In this document: positions 24,528 through 37,800 of the stretch, one piece after another | Layout of the letters: each line of letters starts with the position of its first letter | Numbering within the stretch: the first letter of the stretch is position 1 | Assembly: GCA_907165065.1 (NCBI GenBank) | Contig: OU015533.1 | Span: 24,816,578-24,880,577, forward strand | Source: Caprimulgus europaeus | Taxonomy: Eukaryota; Chordata; Aves; Caprimulgiformes; Caprimulgidae | Reading direction: 5' to 3' | DNA: 64,000 nucleotides | Position numbers and translations under genes: made by a program | Notes under the pieces: model-generated | Database searches by the model: none | Seen by the model: only the letters and a program-made list of their open reading frames with translations | What the model was told of the DNA's origin: nothing

Positions 24528-24750
24528 TGTGGATAAGTCTATGTGGGAGCAGGACATCCCAAAGTGTCTGTGGCTGTGGATAAGGCTATGTGGGAGCAGG
24601 TAACACCTCAAAGCATCTGTGGCCATGGACAAGTCCAGGCTGCAGAAGGTAAACCCCTAAACCCCTGAAGAGGGTGTGGCACATGAGTAAGTCCATGCTG
24701 GAGCAGGTGGGACTGTGGTCTATCAGTAAGTGCACACTGGAGCAGGGGCA
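24528..24750 (+). repeat. Degenerate tandem repeats in the retroviral leader
   Basis: About five imperfect copies of a unit containing GTGGATAAGTC...GGAGCAGG (near 24,530, 24,570, 24,621, 24,680 and 24,718), spaced roughly 40-55 bases. The units differ by many substitutions, so the array is old. No open coding frame spans the array in the sense direction. Confidence 0.6.
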
Positions 24751-25180
24751 AGAGGAGGAGTACGTTGCAGTGTCCAAAGGGACCAGAGGTGGAGGCTGTA
24801 ATGGATATACCTTTAAATTGTTGTAACCTATGATTCAATTTGCATGTTACAGGAAGTACTATAGCAGGAACCACCACCAGTGGAGGATGTGCCTTACAAG
24901 AAGCAGTGCAAGTGCAGCAGTGACCCAACCTGAGCTGGCTTTGGTGCCCAATAACTCCACGCAACACACCACCTCTCTTGTCCTGAGTGACCACCATAAT
25001 AGATAGAACCCAAGTCATGCACTAATGAACTCAATGGACATTCCATGGACATTTTACAGGAGTGGTCCATAGACTACGGGAATATCTGTGTATGTATCAA
25101 AGGATGCCAAGGGGGAAAGTGGCTAATGAGGATCTATTGGATAGTGTGGGGCCTGAGCATGACACAACACAACACTCAAG

Positions 25181-28100
25181 TTCTGTGCTGGTACTCTACC
25201 CCAAATTCCCATTTTCCTTTAAGGGCCTTGCCAAAGACCTTTTGTGCCTGCTCCTCTTCCTGGGTTGGTTATAATTCATCTGGTCTTTCCCTCTTGTTTT
25301 GCTCACTATAGACTATGGACTTTTAGTGCTAATGTGTGCCAGCCTAAATAATTAAAAGCAATGTACACTGTATCCCAGAAAACTAGAAAGGTCAAAATGT
25401 GCTTCTTCCTTCTCAAAGAAAGGTGCAAACTCAAATCACAGTCAGCAGGAAAATGAATAAGCTATTTGGTGATACCATGTACAACAAAATAGCATCATAA
25501 AAATGAAATTATTTAAAGTAATATTCAAAACACGCAGTCATCGTTGATTTAGTTTCCAATTATACAGAGGTAATTGTATTAATGAACTGCCTCATTCAGT
25601 TTGGTGGAAAAACAATTTAAAGTTTTAATGTCCTGGCATCTGCAGATAATAAACGATGTGATCTGTGCTCCTATCTCAACTAAGAATTCTAATTCTTCTT
25701 TTACCCAGGGCAAACTACAATGTTGGTGTGTCTGATGAAAGATACTTCTATGACCTTCTGGATCTAACACAAATCTGGAATAATTCTAGGTTGGACCAGC
25801 TGTTCTAGAAATAAATATTGAAATAAACTAAAATTGGTGAAAGAACTTATTCCAGAATTAATGATGTTGTATATATAGCAATTTAAAATACAAGTTAACT
25901 TCTGTGAATATAAATGTTTGCAACCTCCATTGCACTGAATATACCGGTAATAGTTTTAAAAGACTTAGTTTTGTGACTTCAACCACTGAAGCCAGAACAA
26001 CTATAAAGAAACATTACAAAGAGTCTAAAATGCATTAGGTGCTTTGGAGTCAGAACCCCATGTCTGATACACTGTTGAACTCCCCATCATCCTCTAGGAG
26101 TTGGAATACATTTATGCCATAGGTGAGCTGACCCAGCTCCTGCTGGCCTACCTTTCCCTTTAAATTCTCAAGTGTTCCCAGGAGCTCAGAGAGCCTAGAC
26201 ATTTCTCAAATGCATACTATAATTGTTCACGGATGTTTTGTTGCCCCTTCCACCCCCTAAAAAAAATCCAGAAAGTGTGAAAGCAAGAATAATACCAAGT
26301 TCTCTTTGACTTTCATTTTCTGATACAAGAGATAACACAAACATTGGGTAGAATATCTGTCCTGTCAAAGTATTTTAGTATACCAGCAGTATCTATAGAA
26401 ATAGAATTAATAACTCAAATAGTGTTTAATCTACGATACATTCATAATATCTTCTAGGAAAGACTTCATCCTCTAACTCACCATTCTGTACATCCTCTGC
26501 TATAACAAAAGTGTTTGCTAAATAGGGGAAACCCCAATAACCTCCAAGTTATTTCCTGATCTGATTTTCAAAGAGAAAGGGAGAAGCTGCCTGCTTTATT
26601 ACCACTTTTTTTCCTTGTCTTTTCTCTTTTTTTGAGATTTTCCTTCTGATAGTCACATGATGTGGGAATATAATTAGTTGTTTACTCCTTCAGCCTCTTG
26701 TCATGCCCCATATATTCTGCTAACCCAGCAAGCAGTCCTTACTTACCATATTTAAAATATAAGCAACCTGCTGATTCTATTCACACTTCTGCAAGAGCTG
26801 CTCCTGGAGCAGCCGCACACACGGGATGCTCTGCTTCTCATCTGCAGGGCTGCTATGCAGGCAGCCTGTTCGCTATCAGCAGCCGTCAGTGCTGAGCTGT
26901 CCTGATGGGTCTGGTGGGGTGCTGGCTTCCAGATGTGCTCAGGGTTGTGAAGATGGGCACAGGCAGGAGGGCAGATGCCAGTGCTGTGTAGGGATGCTCA
27001 TGCAGTCTCACTGCTAGCTAGGCAACAGAGGTAGTACCTTGAATGAGGTGCACAGACTGGCTTCCACCACTGATGTGTCCTCTGTGCCCCAGGATGAAGG
27101 CAACCGTCAGAAATGCAGAAGCCTTGAAGTCACAATGTTTCTGTTGGTATTCTGCCTGGTTCTTCTTTTTTTCCAACCTAGCTTAACTTGCAGCTCTTTC
27201 CCCTCTCCTAAACATGTCATTATGTACATGGTATTCCCACCCATTAGCCTCACTCCTAATCTCATCTGGGTGAGTGTGCTATAGGGAGAAGGTAGCACAT
27301 AGGCCTAGGGATGGACAAAGCCTGTATTTGAATAGGAAGCAATATCAAGCAATTGGTGTGATCCTCAGCACTATGCTGGACTGTGTGCCTACTTTTTATT
27401 TTAATATGTGGTAGAAACAGGGAGTTTTGCTTCTGGAAGAGAGTTTCTGATGAAATAAAAACTAAGCTTGTTTCTCAGAATACAAATGCAACCCTTACTT
27501 TTATGCACTCTTTTGGGTTCTGCTACTAGAGTAATTTGGCGTCTGCTCAGCAGCAGCAGCTAACAAAGCAGTGTTGGGATTTCTGGCAGCCCATGACCTG
27601 CTGACCCTTTTTTTTCTACTTTGTATTTCCACGTACTCTGCTCCAGAAGAAGTCATCCATTATGGGTTCCCCTTAATCACCCTTAAAGGTTTGGACAAGT
27701 TAAACGTATACACGTATTTCCAAATAAATCTACCCTCCAGCCGTTGATTGTTATTCTGGCTTTTTTCAGAACTCTTTCTCATTTATCTTTTGTCTTTTTG
27801 ATAGTGCTATGGATGGAACTGAATATTTTAGGCCAAGATCATAAAGAAAATGACTTAACCTGGTGCTGTTACAGCTCTTCATGTGGAGTCCAAAACTACT
27901 CTTTTGCCTGGCCATATCCTGTGCAGACTCCCATTTATTTGCCTGGGGAGAAGAAGGTGACTTTCACGTCATTCTCTTTTCCAAGTCATGCTGTTCAGGC
28001 TATTTCTTACACTGAAAAAATATTTGTATTATTTGTACACTATTTATCAATTTGTCTTATTCTAGATCAAAACAATTACTTTTTGAGTGCATCATTTCTT

Positions 28101-28289
28101 TAATCCCCACCTGTAATTCTGTCTTCACTGGTATTTGCAGTTTTTTGCGATCTACAATTGTAAATGTCAGCAGCATGCTGAAGTTCATTTTCCTGATTAA
28201 AATATTTAAAAAAAAAATCAACCTTCACATCCATATTTATCATACCCCAAACATCTTCTCACAGTTCAACATATCATATGACTTGATAT
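25181..28289. other. Intergenic region, no gene seen
   Basis: Mostly AT-rich sequence. There is a somewhat GC-richer patch at 26,770-27,060 with the short perfect hairpin GCTGCTCCTGGAGCAGC at 26,797-26,813. Open frames are short and without recognisable content. Confidence 0.55.
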
Positions 28290-28880
28290 AACCCACAACA
28301 CTGTATTGAGGTTCCCAGTAGGTACTGGGGTTTCCAGCCTACTGCAAACCATGTTTGAGAGGGAGAAGCCTACATGGGAGCTAGAGCAGCCATTTGGTAG
28401 CTGGCAGAAGGAGGCAGCTGGGCTGTAAGCAGCCTGGGAGCTTCCCAGGGAAATGGCTTGCTGCTGGCAGGCTGTCATTAGTAGCAGCAGGAGGACATAA
28501 GGAGCCAGGAGACACGACAAAATTGCATATGTGATCGGCAGAAGACTGGTGTCAAATGATCCCAACAAGGCCCACCCCATACGGTCATAACCCTCATTTG
28601 AGATTCAGCTGCAGGGCTGATAAAGTTGCGACTGTTAAGAGTTAATTGTGCTTGAGGCAGTTGTCCTATTTGTTCCAAGAAAGCCATAAAACAGTCGTGT
28701 TACTTCTGCAGAACCTTCGTGTTAAACAAGGACAGTCTGGCAACTGGAGCCTGCAAGGCTCCTGCCTCTAGCACCTACGGCGCTCGGCCCTGAGCTTGGA
28801 GAGCCCCAGCTGGGAGGGGGCATCCTCGCCCACCCTCAGGGGACAGGTGCTCCACAACAAGCTCACAGCCTTCCTAGGAA
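28290..28880. other. Unexplained GC-richer block
   Basis: GC content rises clearly above both flanks for about 600 bases. On the minus strand two overlapping open frames (28,266-28,580 and 28,478-28,687) have no domain I recognise; the first has a leucine-rich hydrophobic stretch. It could be a degraded repeat (for example an LTR) or a regulatory element. I do not call a gene. Confidence 0.4.
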
Positions 28881-31800
28881 AGCCAGCCTGAATTCATTTT
28901 TCAAGTAAGATTTTTACGGAATATTATTTGAAACCTTAAAAAAATCTACTACATTCCATCTGCTGCCTTCTCTTCAGCCATTCCTTTCGTATGTCTGTCC
29001 TAATAGATCACTCACGTTTGCATGGCGAGATTTTTTTCATAAGACCACAGTGTTTGCTGCTTGTGGCTCTAGAACCTTCCAGAGGTTGAGTGATCACTGT
29101 GCAACGCTACTGACTAGGAACAGAAATTGTGCTTAAGAGAGACTGATGCCAAGTACCACTCTTTTTTCTTAGGAAATAGGTGAGATATTTGGTTAATAAA
29201 TGCTTCTCAGTTTCCCACATCTGTTGTGATAATAATTTATGCTAGAATTACAAGAAGCGTATCACATGCATTCCACAAACCACAGCAGAATGCAGCTCTG
29301 ACCCCTGCAGCAAACTTATTTTTTGTATTCACTTACAGTTTCTTAATCAAACCATTTTCAATCAAGCTACCTGTTTGCAAGGTCACAAAGGCTGTTTTTA
29401 TTAGCATGTGGTGTGTGTTATGTTAGGCTGCAGACTGTTTGTTTATGCAACAAGAGAGTGGGAGGTCTGTTGCTTGATGAAAACAAATCCAATTGACTAT
29501 GTCTATTTTCCTTAGGTGAGCTAATACCACGCAGAAAAAGCAGGCGTGGAGTAGCACACATGCTATAATTTGTGATGTTCAGGAGCTCTGCAAGTCTTTT
29601 TAGGTTACTATGCAAATATAACAAGAATGAGAACTTCTCAGAAGATGAGATCTTTACTGCAGTTCATGCACGAATTTTTTTCTCTGCTAATACAGGCAGT
29701 AAGTTGGCTATATTAGTTGGCTAGCTTTTCAACAAAGTAAATTCCTGGGACTCTGCCTGACTCCCTTGGAAAATTTGACGCTGTTTTTAAGGAGGTTCTG
29801 TGAGAAAACACAGCACAGTGAATTTCGCTAACTTTGGCTGGCTTATAAGGGAAAGGCTTTGCAGTTACCCTCAGGCATGAACTTGATTACATAAAGAGTA
29901 AGAAATAAAAAATAAATCATATGCTTTAATTCTAAATTACATTATTTGATGTAATAAGAACTTCCATACCAGATCAAATCTAAATTAGTTGTCTGCCAAT
30001 AGTAATTCCCAGATGTCTCTGAGGAAATTGCCCTATTCTTCAACCTCCTTTCCCCCCTCCACGAGTATAATGGATAATTCTGTAACAACCTGACTACAGG
30101 GGAAGTTATTTTCTAGCCTCAGGCTGGTGGCTGATTTATGCCCTGAACTGTGAACATTTATATCCATTATGAATTTTTATCAGGTCCAATCTAATTCCTC
30201 ACATAAATGTATGAATATGTATGTATAACCTTTTACTGAATCCTGCGAAGCACTTGGCCTCAATGATACCATTTGCCAGCATGTTTCACAGGTGTATCAC
30301 TTTTAACAATTTTAAATATATTGCCTTTTACTTTCAGTATTACAATCAGTGTTTACTTAGGGAATGTATCAGTGGTAGCAATAACCCCCAATACCCTTTT
30401 TCCCCAGTCAGTCCCTGCTGTGAACAGCTCTGAAGCCTGCAGCCCCAGCTGGAGCCTAGGTGCCCGTGCTGGACCAGAAGATAGCAATCTCCGGCCTGCT
30501 GCCATTTCCTGCTCCATCCCCTCACAGACCAGATCTTGCCTTTTACATTATGGGTTGATGAAAGGCAGAGGGGTGATGCTTGCAGTAAATGAAAAGGTTA
30601 AAGTATCTCTAGGACTACTATCTCTCTCCTGCACCATGACTTCCCGAATTTGCGAGTGTCATTAGAATTGAATGTCAAGAGAAGAGTTTATTTTGGGGGG
30701 AAGAAGTTGATTTGGGCTATGGGAAAGAAATTAATTTTGATTTGTGTTGGGTCGGGTCAAAGAGGTGGTTTTGTGAAAGACTGGGGAGGCAGGGATTAAT
30801 CTTGGGGTAGGCTATTACAGCAACATCTTAGCATGGGAGGAGGGTAGATTATCTTTGATTATAGGGAAATTGGTTATTTACCTGGTAAAAGAAGGTTGGA
30901 TTCGGAATGATTCTGAATAGAAAAATAAGAGCTATTTTACGTAGAGAAGGAATTTCACTGTATATCTATGTAAGCTGACTACTGACATAAAAAAGTGGTC
31001 AGGTTTTGGCTAGAAGCAAAAGAAGATGGGACAGACTAGGGAAGACAATACAGAAGAAGCATGAAAAGATGATGTTTTCCTTTCTCCTCCCAAACATAGA
31101 CATTACTGACAGTATCTGTGTCCACAGAAATCTGTGTCCACAATTCCCAGGGTTGCCATAGGGAAGAGGCACTCTTGCAAATCGAACCTTGACCAAGCAC
31201 CTGTAATGAAAAGAAGGCCATGAGACTGACTTCAATAGTCCATATATGAAAAATCTTGAGTTTGTGAATCCTCAAAACACACTCTTAGTGAGGAAATATT
31301 ATTGGTCTGAAAAAGTTCATTTGCAGAGAATAGGGTTATATGCAAAGCCAACAGAGACATTCGGAGTGGTTACAACTGACAGAGAAGCCAAGAGGCAGTA
31401 ACTGCATACAGAGAACTTTGGTGATCAGAGTCAGTAAAGGGTATCTGTGGACTTAGCCACGAAGTTTCACATGTGGTTTAAGTTCTATAGTTTGAAAGTG
31501 CTGAGACATGGTCTCTTGTTGGTTCACTTAATTATATAATGATCAGCTGTGAAGTTTTTATTTGGATTCAAATTTCCCTGGAATGCAAAGTAATTTAGAT
31601 CTGAGCTTTTGGTGACAGTCCCTTCCCAGCTTGTACTCAATGTAAATTACTGCCCTGGAATCATGACATGTTCAATTTATCCTCCATTTTAGATGGCTGA
31701 AAAGTGCATGCATAATTCTGTGCATACCATGCTTTCTGTAATCTACTGTGACAAATAGACCAAATGACTGAAACTGCTAGGTAAGACACTTTATTTTAGT

Positions 31801-34800
31801 CATGAACCCACACCCAGTCTTAGTTTAAATACCAGACAAAAAAAATGACACTTGAATTACTTGATTTGAATCAATGCCAAATTCAATCTTATGCAAACTC
31901 ACAAAGAGAGAGGGAAAAAAATCTTGGAATAAACCCAGTGATTTATGTGTGGGAATGTAAGGCAATAGCAAGCAGCAATTGATACAACTGTAATGACAGG
32001 AGTGGACCACCATGAAAAATCTGACAACTTTTAATTGGAGCTACTGTGACTGAGGGATAGGGAACAGGGTGATATTTTTATACACGAATAATGACTACAA
32101 GAAAAGTAGACTTGGGGCCCAGCATTCCCATTTCCACGCTCTATCAAATATGCTGGTCAAGCTCTGTATGCCATGCTCCACTCACACTGCTGTGAGGTTC
32201 TCCATTGCCCAGTACAATGGAAGAGGACAAATATTCCCATTCTGGAGAGAAAAATAGAAAATAGTTATATCACACCTGTCTGAGAGAAATATATATCTTT
32301 CCATGAACTAATTCCACATAACTATGTTAAATTGAAAGCTGTATCTGGAAATGGTGAACTTTGGTGTGAGTTTTGACCTTCTGGGTCAGTCCGATTTGCC
32401 CATTAGTGCCATGAGTTCAGCTGCAGGGAGGCAACGTCACCCGACCATCCCCCAGGGAGAAAGCAGGACTGCCTACCACCTTCCCAGTGCTACACATCCA
32501 GCAGGGATTATGTTTTCCAGAATTATTTTATACTCTGAAGCATTTTCTTTACTATGCAGCAAGCCCTTCTAATAAGGCTATGTTTGCATAACCGAATGCT
32601 GTAAGTTCAGCTCAGAAAGGTGGTCAAGGCAACTTTTTAGCTACACCTACTAATTCCAACACTCAACCCAAGAAAACAAACTGGCAGGTAGTTGCCTAGA
32701 AAGCTTGCTACTGCAGTTCTCTTTGGACACTTGTAGCCAGAGACTGAATGAGCTTTCTCTGAAGTTACGCTCAGAAAGGCCTGACTCTTTAAGCAATTTT
32801 GTCCTCAGCCAGAGGCCTATCCTCTAATTTGATGCTTCTCTGTGGAAATTTTTTTTTCTCTGAATTGTCATGCCAAACAGTTGTCTGCTTTGTTGTTTTT
32901 TTCATGGAAAGGCACCTGCTCAATTTTAGATACTGTTCAGCCTGTTCCACCTCAGTGGTCTGCACTACTCCTCCGAGAGCCCTGAGCTTTTCACATATTT
33001 CAGGCTGCCAGCTCTCTTATGTGCTTTTCCCCAGCAGCCAATTTTGCTCTGAAGCTCTTATAACTGAGCCAACCTCCATTCCTTCATAAAGGGATACCCT
33101 CTTGTTATTGCAACTGAGGAGTTCCATAAGAGGCTTTTAATGTCTCCAGAGCATTGTTATGTACAATAAAATCTTGAATTAAGCTTTACCTAACACTTGT
33201 TCATGCAATATTCATTTATTGGCAAATTGTATTTTGTTTCTGCTGTTGACAAATACTTTCAGGTTTATTTCTAATTCCACAAGTACATGATCAGATTAAT
33301 ATATGACTGAATAAAATGTTATATGCTCTGAGTAGCAGAAGCAGCTCAAAGCCTGAATTCTCTACAATGTACACTGCCATCTTGTGTTCTGAAGTTCTAG
33401 ATAACATAAAAATGCACACTATACATACAGCTTTTCACAAAATAGGAGTTGGCTATATGAGTGGAATATGCAAGGTTATCAAAAGATGTTTACTGTCATC
33501 TTCTTTTATTTCTTATAAAATGTAAAACAGTCCTTAAAATAGCAAGTCTCACTGGTAACTCTGAATTCATCTGTTCTACGAATCCATTCCATTTAATTAG
33601 TGATTTGTTGGTAACCCAGTAAAAAAAAAAAAAAAGACTACAGAGAAAATTCTGCTGCAGCCAAGCCTTTCTCTTTTTCCAGCACTAAGGTCCAATATGG
33701 ACTCCACGGAACAGCTCAGTTGCAAGGCAGCCTCTGAGCTGGTGTAGAATTGCCAAAGAAGTTGTATGCCAAATGCTTCTCTTCTGCAAAAAAGGGGATA
33801 TGGTAGAAAAGAGGGAAGACTTGTATTCTTAGCTGGAATCTCTGTCTCTCTGAAATAACTGTAGTCTGAACATAACTATACCATCCCTCAGGCTGTTCCA
33901 GTATGCACCAGAGTACTGGTCACTTGGTTGAAAGAGGACCTAGAGTGACATTTACTTACAAAATGAAGAAAGCTAATCCAGCATCTCTGCCCCATGGTGT
34001 TTATTCAAAACTTGATTCAAAACACAAAACCAATGACACATCTTGGTGGATGAAATAAGTAAGGCATAGTCTTTCTCTAAAAATGATCATTCCTTCATAA
34101 CGTGCTAATCAAAGAAGTCTTTTTGTACATGCATACTTCCAATTGCTTTCACTGTATAACAGTATTTAGTTCTGCCTTTTTAATATGTTTTTATTAATTC
34201 CAGCTTCTTGCTGTAGTTGTTTACTATTGCAAATATGTAGGAGCACTCTTAAACACAGCTTTGAACAATGGTTCTATAAAACCCAAAGGATTTATTCCAT
34301 ACAGCTGCTGTTGCCTGAAACAAGCATAAGCATGAAAGGGAAAAGGGTGCCAAAAATCACATACTAAGCTTAGAGACACCTGGGGCAGGCCAGGAAATAG
34401 TAAAAGTGTATCAAGGTAACAGATGCCAAGGTAGAAGGGCAGAATGGCAGAGAACATTAGCAAGGGAGAGAAGCACACTTGGCCTTTCTTGCTCCCCTCA
34501 TGTTAGTTGCTTTCCATGCCAGAAACCTTTCATTCCACCTGTCTGGCATTTCTTAGCCCATTTGCACATACTTTTGTATGGGAACCTATAGCATCATTTG
34601 CCAGCTCTGAAAGGCAAACGCTTATGGCACCCATTACTGACTGGTGCAGGCACTGTCTCCCAAAGTCACTTTTTATGGCTTACATGCATAATATACCGTG
34701 GCACAGAGATTAAACAACCTCCCTCTCTTGTGAAATGAGCAGTTGGAATGATTCAAAAGAGTTTTTGCTTCTGTGACAGTACTTTTATAATACTCTACTT

Positions 34801-37800
34801 CTTTTTAAACTTGTCTTCAAAAGGCAACGTGCATATTGCAGTTTGGTTGCATAACCTCCTGTTTCAGTAAGAGGAGAACAATACAACTGTTTGCACAACA
34901 CATTGCAGTCAGTGTTTAAGTAATGCAAAAAGCTTATTGAAAAGGACTTTGTCATTTCAAAATCTGGAATGCTTTGCTAAGATTGTTAATGCTATTTTAT
35001 TTACTTTATTGGCCTGTAAGATTCCTGTCAGTTTTCTTCATTTTCTCGCATAGAGTCATACTTTCTTAATTTATATTCTTTGCTGTGTTGCCATCCGAGA
35101 GATTTTCAGAAAGAAAAAGCTAATTGGCTACATATGAGAAATAATAAAACAGTAACTCAAATTGTGATAGAAATTATATCAATAAAGCAGGAAACTGATT
35201 TCTGTAATCTCTGTACTACAGTAATCTCTGACAGAGCATACACATACCTCCCTGGTGATTGACTAGCGCTGGCTGTAACAGTCATGGGAGAAGCAGAAGG
35301 GGGAAAACTGCTGCAAACAGAGCCAGTCTATGAGGAGAACTAATGTCTACTGTGTCCTCAGCTCCAGAAGATGCGGGCTGACAAAGCCTGAGACTGTGGT
35401 CAGTCTAAGCCTCTTAAGCACCCCATGCTCCAGCTTTTGAGTGTCTGCCAACGGTTTCCAATCTGCCTTAGACTGCATAATGTCCTAGTAATGGATTAAA
35501 GTTTGTTGTTTCCATTCCTAGTTTGTTTTCCATTATCTAGTTCATTTTGTCATTGTGAGACCTTTACTGATGCTAGAAGATGCCTGCCTATGCTGGCAAC
35601 TACCTACTGTCTAAAAGTTAATGATGGGACACAAAACATTAGAGATAAGTCTAAGCATGTGAGTTGAACCTGTTCCCTCCAGATGAGTAATTGTACATTG
35701 TAGTACCATGTCTGAGCTGCTGGGTTAATCCTGAAGGTGAACTTTGGAGAAAACATTCACTTAAGTTTAGACTTTCATGTTACCACGTAGGAGCACCCTC
35801 CAACCACCTAAAGTCACAGGCATTAGGCAGGACTGCAATCACCATGTGCAGCTGGGTCCAGCTAAACCTTGGGAACAGCAATGAACTTTCAGAGAAAGAG
35901 CAGGATCAAGGAACGGCAAACAGAGTTTCATTGAACAAAACTTCAAAGCATTTATCAAATTTTCTCCTGTAATTAATCTTAGTATTTCTAAGCTTTTCCA
36001 GGGATACCATTTCTGTTATTGTAGCCTTTCTCACTCCTGGTAGAAGTAAACCATCACATATCCCTGGAGTACACGCTACACTTCCCAGAGGCTTTACATG
36101 TATTTTGCTACTCTGTTAGAGTTGTCTGAAGAAAAGGGAGACCCACCACAGAGCACAAAATAATCAAGTCTTGAATTTAAAGTTATCATAGGTTTTTGTT
36201 TTATGTTTTAATAAAGCTGCCTTTCCTTTAAAGTGTCCATCTGCAGAACTATAAATGGCAGTGAGAAAGCCTCTGCTTAGGTTTATTTTCTGTTACCAAG
36301 AGCAGCTGGCCATCTGCTGGGTAAAAGGAAAGCTGTGCTTTGTTGCATTTGGAAACAAAGGTCACAAATAGCACACCCCAGTCCTTTGCCAATGACACAT
36401 TCGTGTGTGTCTGATCAGAAATGTCTTGTTAACCCACCCAGCTCAGCTACCAGACCTCCTTAGGTCAGAACTCAGCACTGTGCAATTTTAAATGGTTTTC
36501 ACACAGAGCTGCCTATGTAAGATTCCTGCTGTCCCTAGATTTGCTAGGACAAATGAAAAGATGCCACCAGATTTCAGGGTACAGCTTCAGCCTCTGCATT
36601 CCAGCACGTGAGGCGGGGATGTCTGCACTTACTGGGGCTCCAGGATCCACTGCCTGCTCTGCCTGGGCTGTGCTGGGTCTCTCTGCAGGGATTTGCAGGG
36701 CTGAGGACGTTGCATCAAAAGCTTGCCACAGAGGCACTGATTCGAATCGGCTCGTCACACTTCAGCACTCTGTAAGTCTGGGAGATGCTTGTGTGCAGGG
36801 ACTGCTGACTCTGGAGTCTTGCTCCAACATTTAGTACATTTAAAAGAGTCCTAGGGGCAGTGTACAAGGTAAGATGGAGTGCAAAATGAAGGGATGACAA
36901 GGGAAAAAAAATAATTGTAAAGCTTTCCTGTTAAATCCAGTCAAAACATAACTGAGTGAAATCTCAAGCAAGACTGACAAGGCATAAGGATAAGTCTTCC
37001 TGTTTTAACACAGCTCACAATGCCGTACAAGTCAAGTAAAAGGTACAGAAGGCAAGAATGCTTGGCAATTCTGGGATACATGGTATCACCAGTAAAGGAA
37101 ATCGGAGGCAAATAGTTTTTCCTTTTTAATTTTTTTAAACATGTTTAGAAACTGGTTAGAAGCTACAATAAAATATATTTAGACACTATATCAAGTGTTA
37201 AGAAAATACTTTGGTGAGAAACAAATACCCACTTCAGCTGACTACAAAATAATTGATAAAAAGCTCTCTGTAGAAGGAATGTGCTATGTCTCTGCATTCC
37301 TGCTCTAAGAGTAGAGAACTCGCCACTAAAGATCCAAGCAGTGCTTTCTGCTCTGAGAGTTGGAGAATCTGAATGATGTACTGAGCAGTAAAGGAGGAAT
37401 TTAATTGGAGAATAAGACAGAAATTATCTCTAGCCATTTAAGAAAAAATTCAAACACAGAATAAAAACTCAAATTAGGGACTCATGAACAGGCATTTCAG
37501 CTCTGTCTTGCTTTCCAAGAGACCAGGAGTCTCACCCTCTCCAGTTCATCTGAAATCTGGTATTTAAATAGGGGTAAGGCAGTTTTCATGCTCTTGGCCC
37601 AAGCTGCTTGGTACCAAGATGTCCAGTGTAAGCACTACTATTGTCACAGCAAGACAATCTTCCCTATAAATGTCTCAATTTTCTCACTCTCCCTCTGCTG
37701 AATTTATTATCATGGTTTTATTCTTCCTTCAATCACAATATACTATTATCCTTAACTGCCCTCTTAAAACAAATCCACATATTGGCCAGGAGGGAGTGCT

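Larger units (their letters stand above)
23580..25180 (+). mobile_element. Partial endogenous retrovirus: 5' LTR, leader, 3' remnant
   Basis: One LTR (23,580-24,161) is followed by a primer-binding site, a leader with degenerate repeats, and sequence I associate with the region just before the 3' LTR of the same bird family (roughly 24,780-25,180). No gag, pol or env frame is visible and there is no second LTR, so most of the coding region and the 3' LTR are missing. It can make no viral protein. The right edge is approximate. By primer site it looks tRNA-Lys-primed. Class (ERVK- or ERVL-like) cannot be settled without pol. LTR family recognition is from memory of avian genomes. Confidence 0.8.

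Noticed and set aside
30273-30665. 130-codon plus-strand open frame in the intergenic region
   Set aside because: No homology I recognise, no Kozak, splice or polyadenylation context; consistent with chance.
34600-34740. Possible second MIR-like SINE (GGCACAGAGATTAAACAACC block)
   Set aside because: Only one short block fits, without the rest of the order seen at 44,685-44,915.
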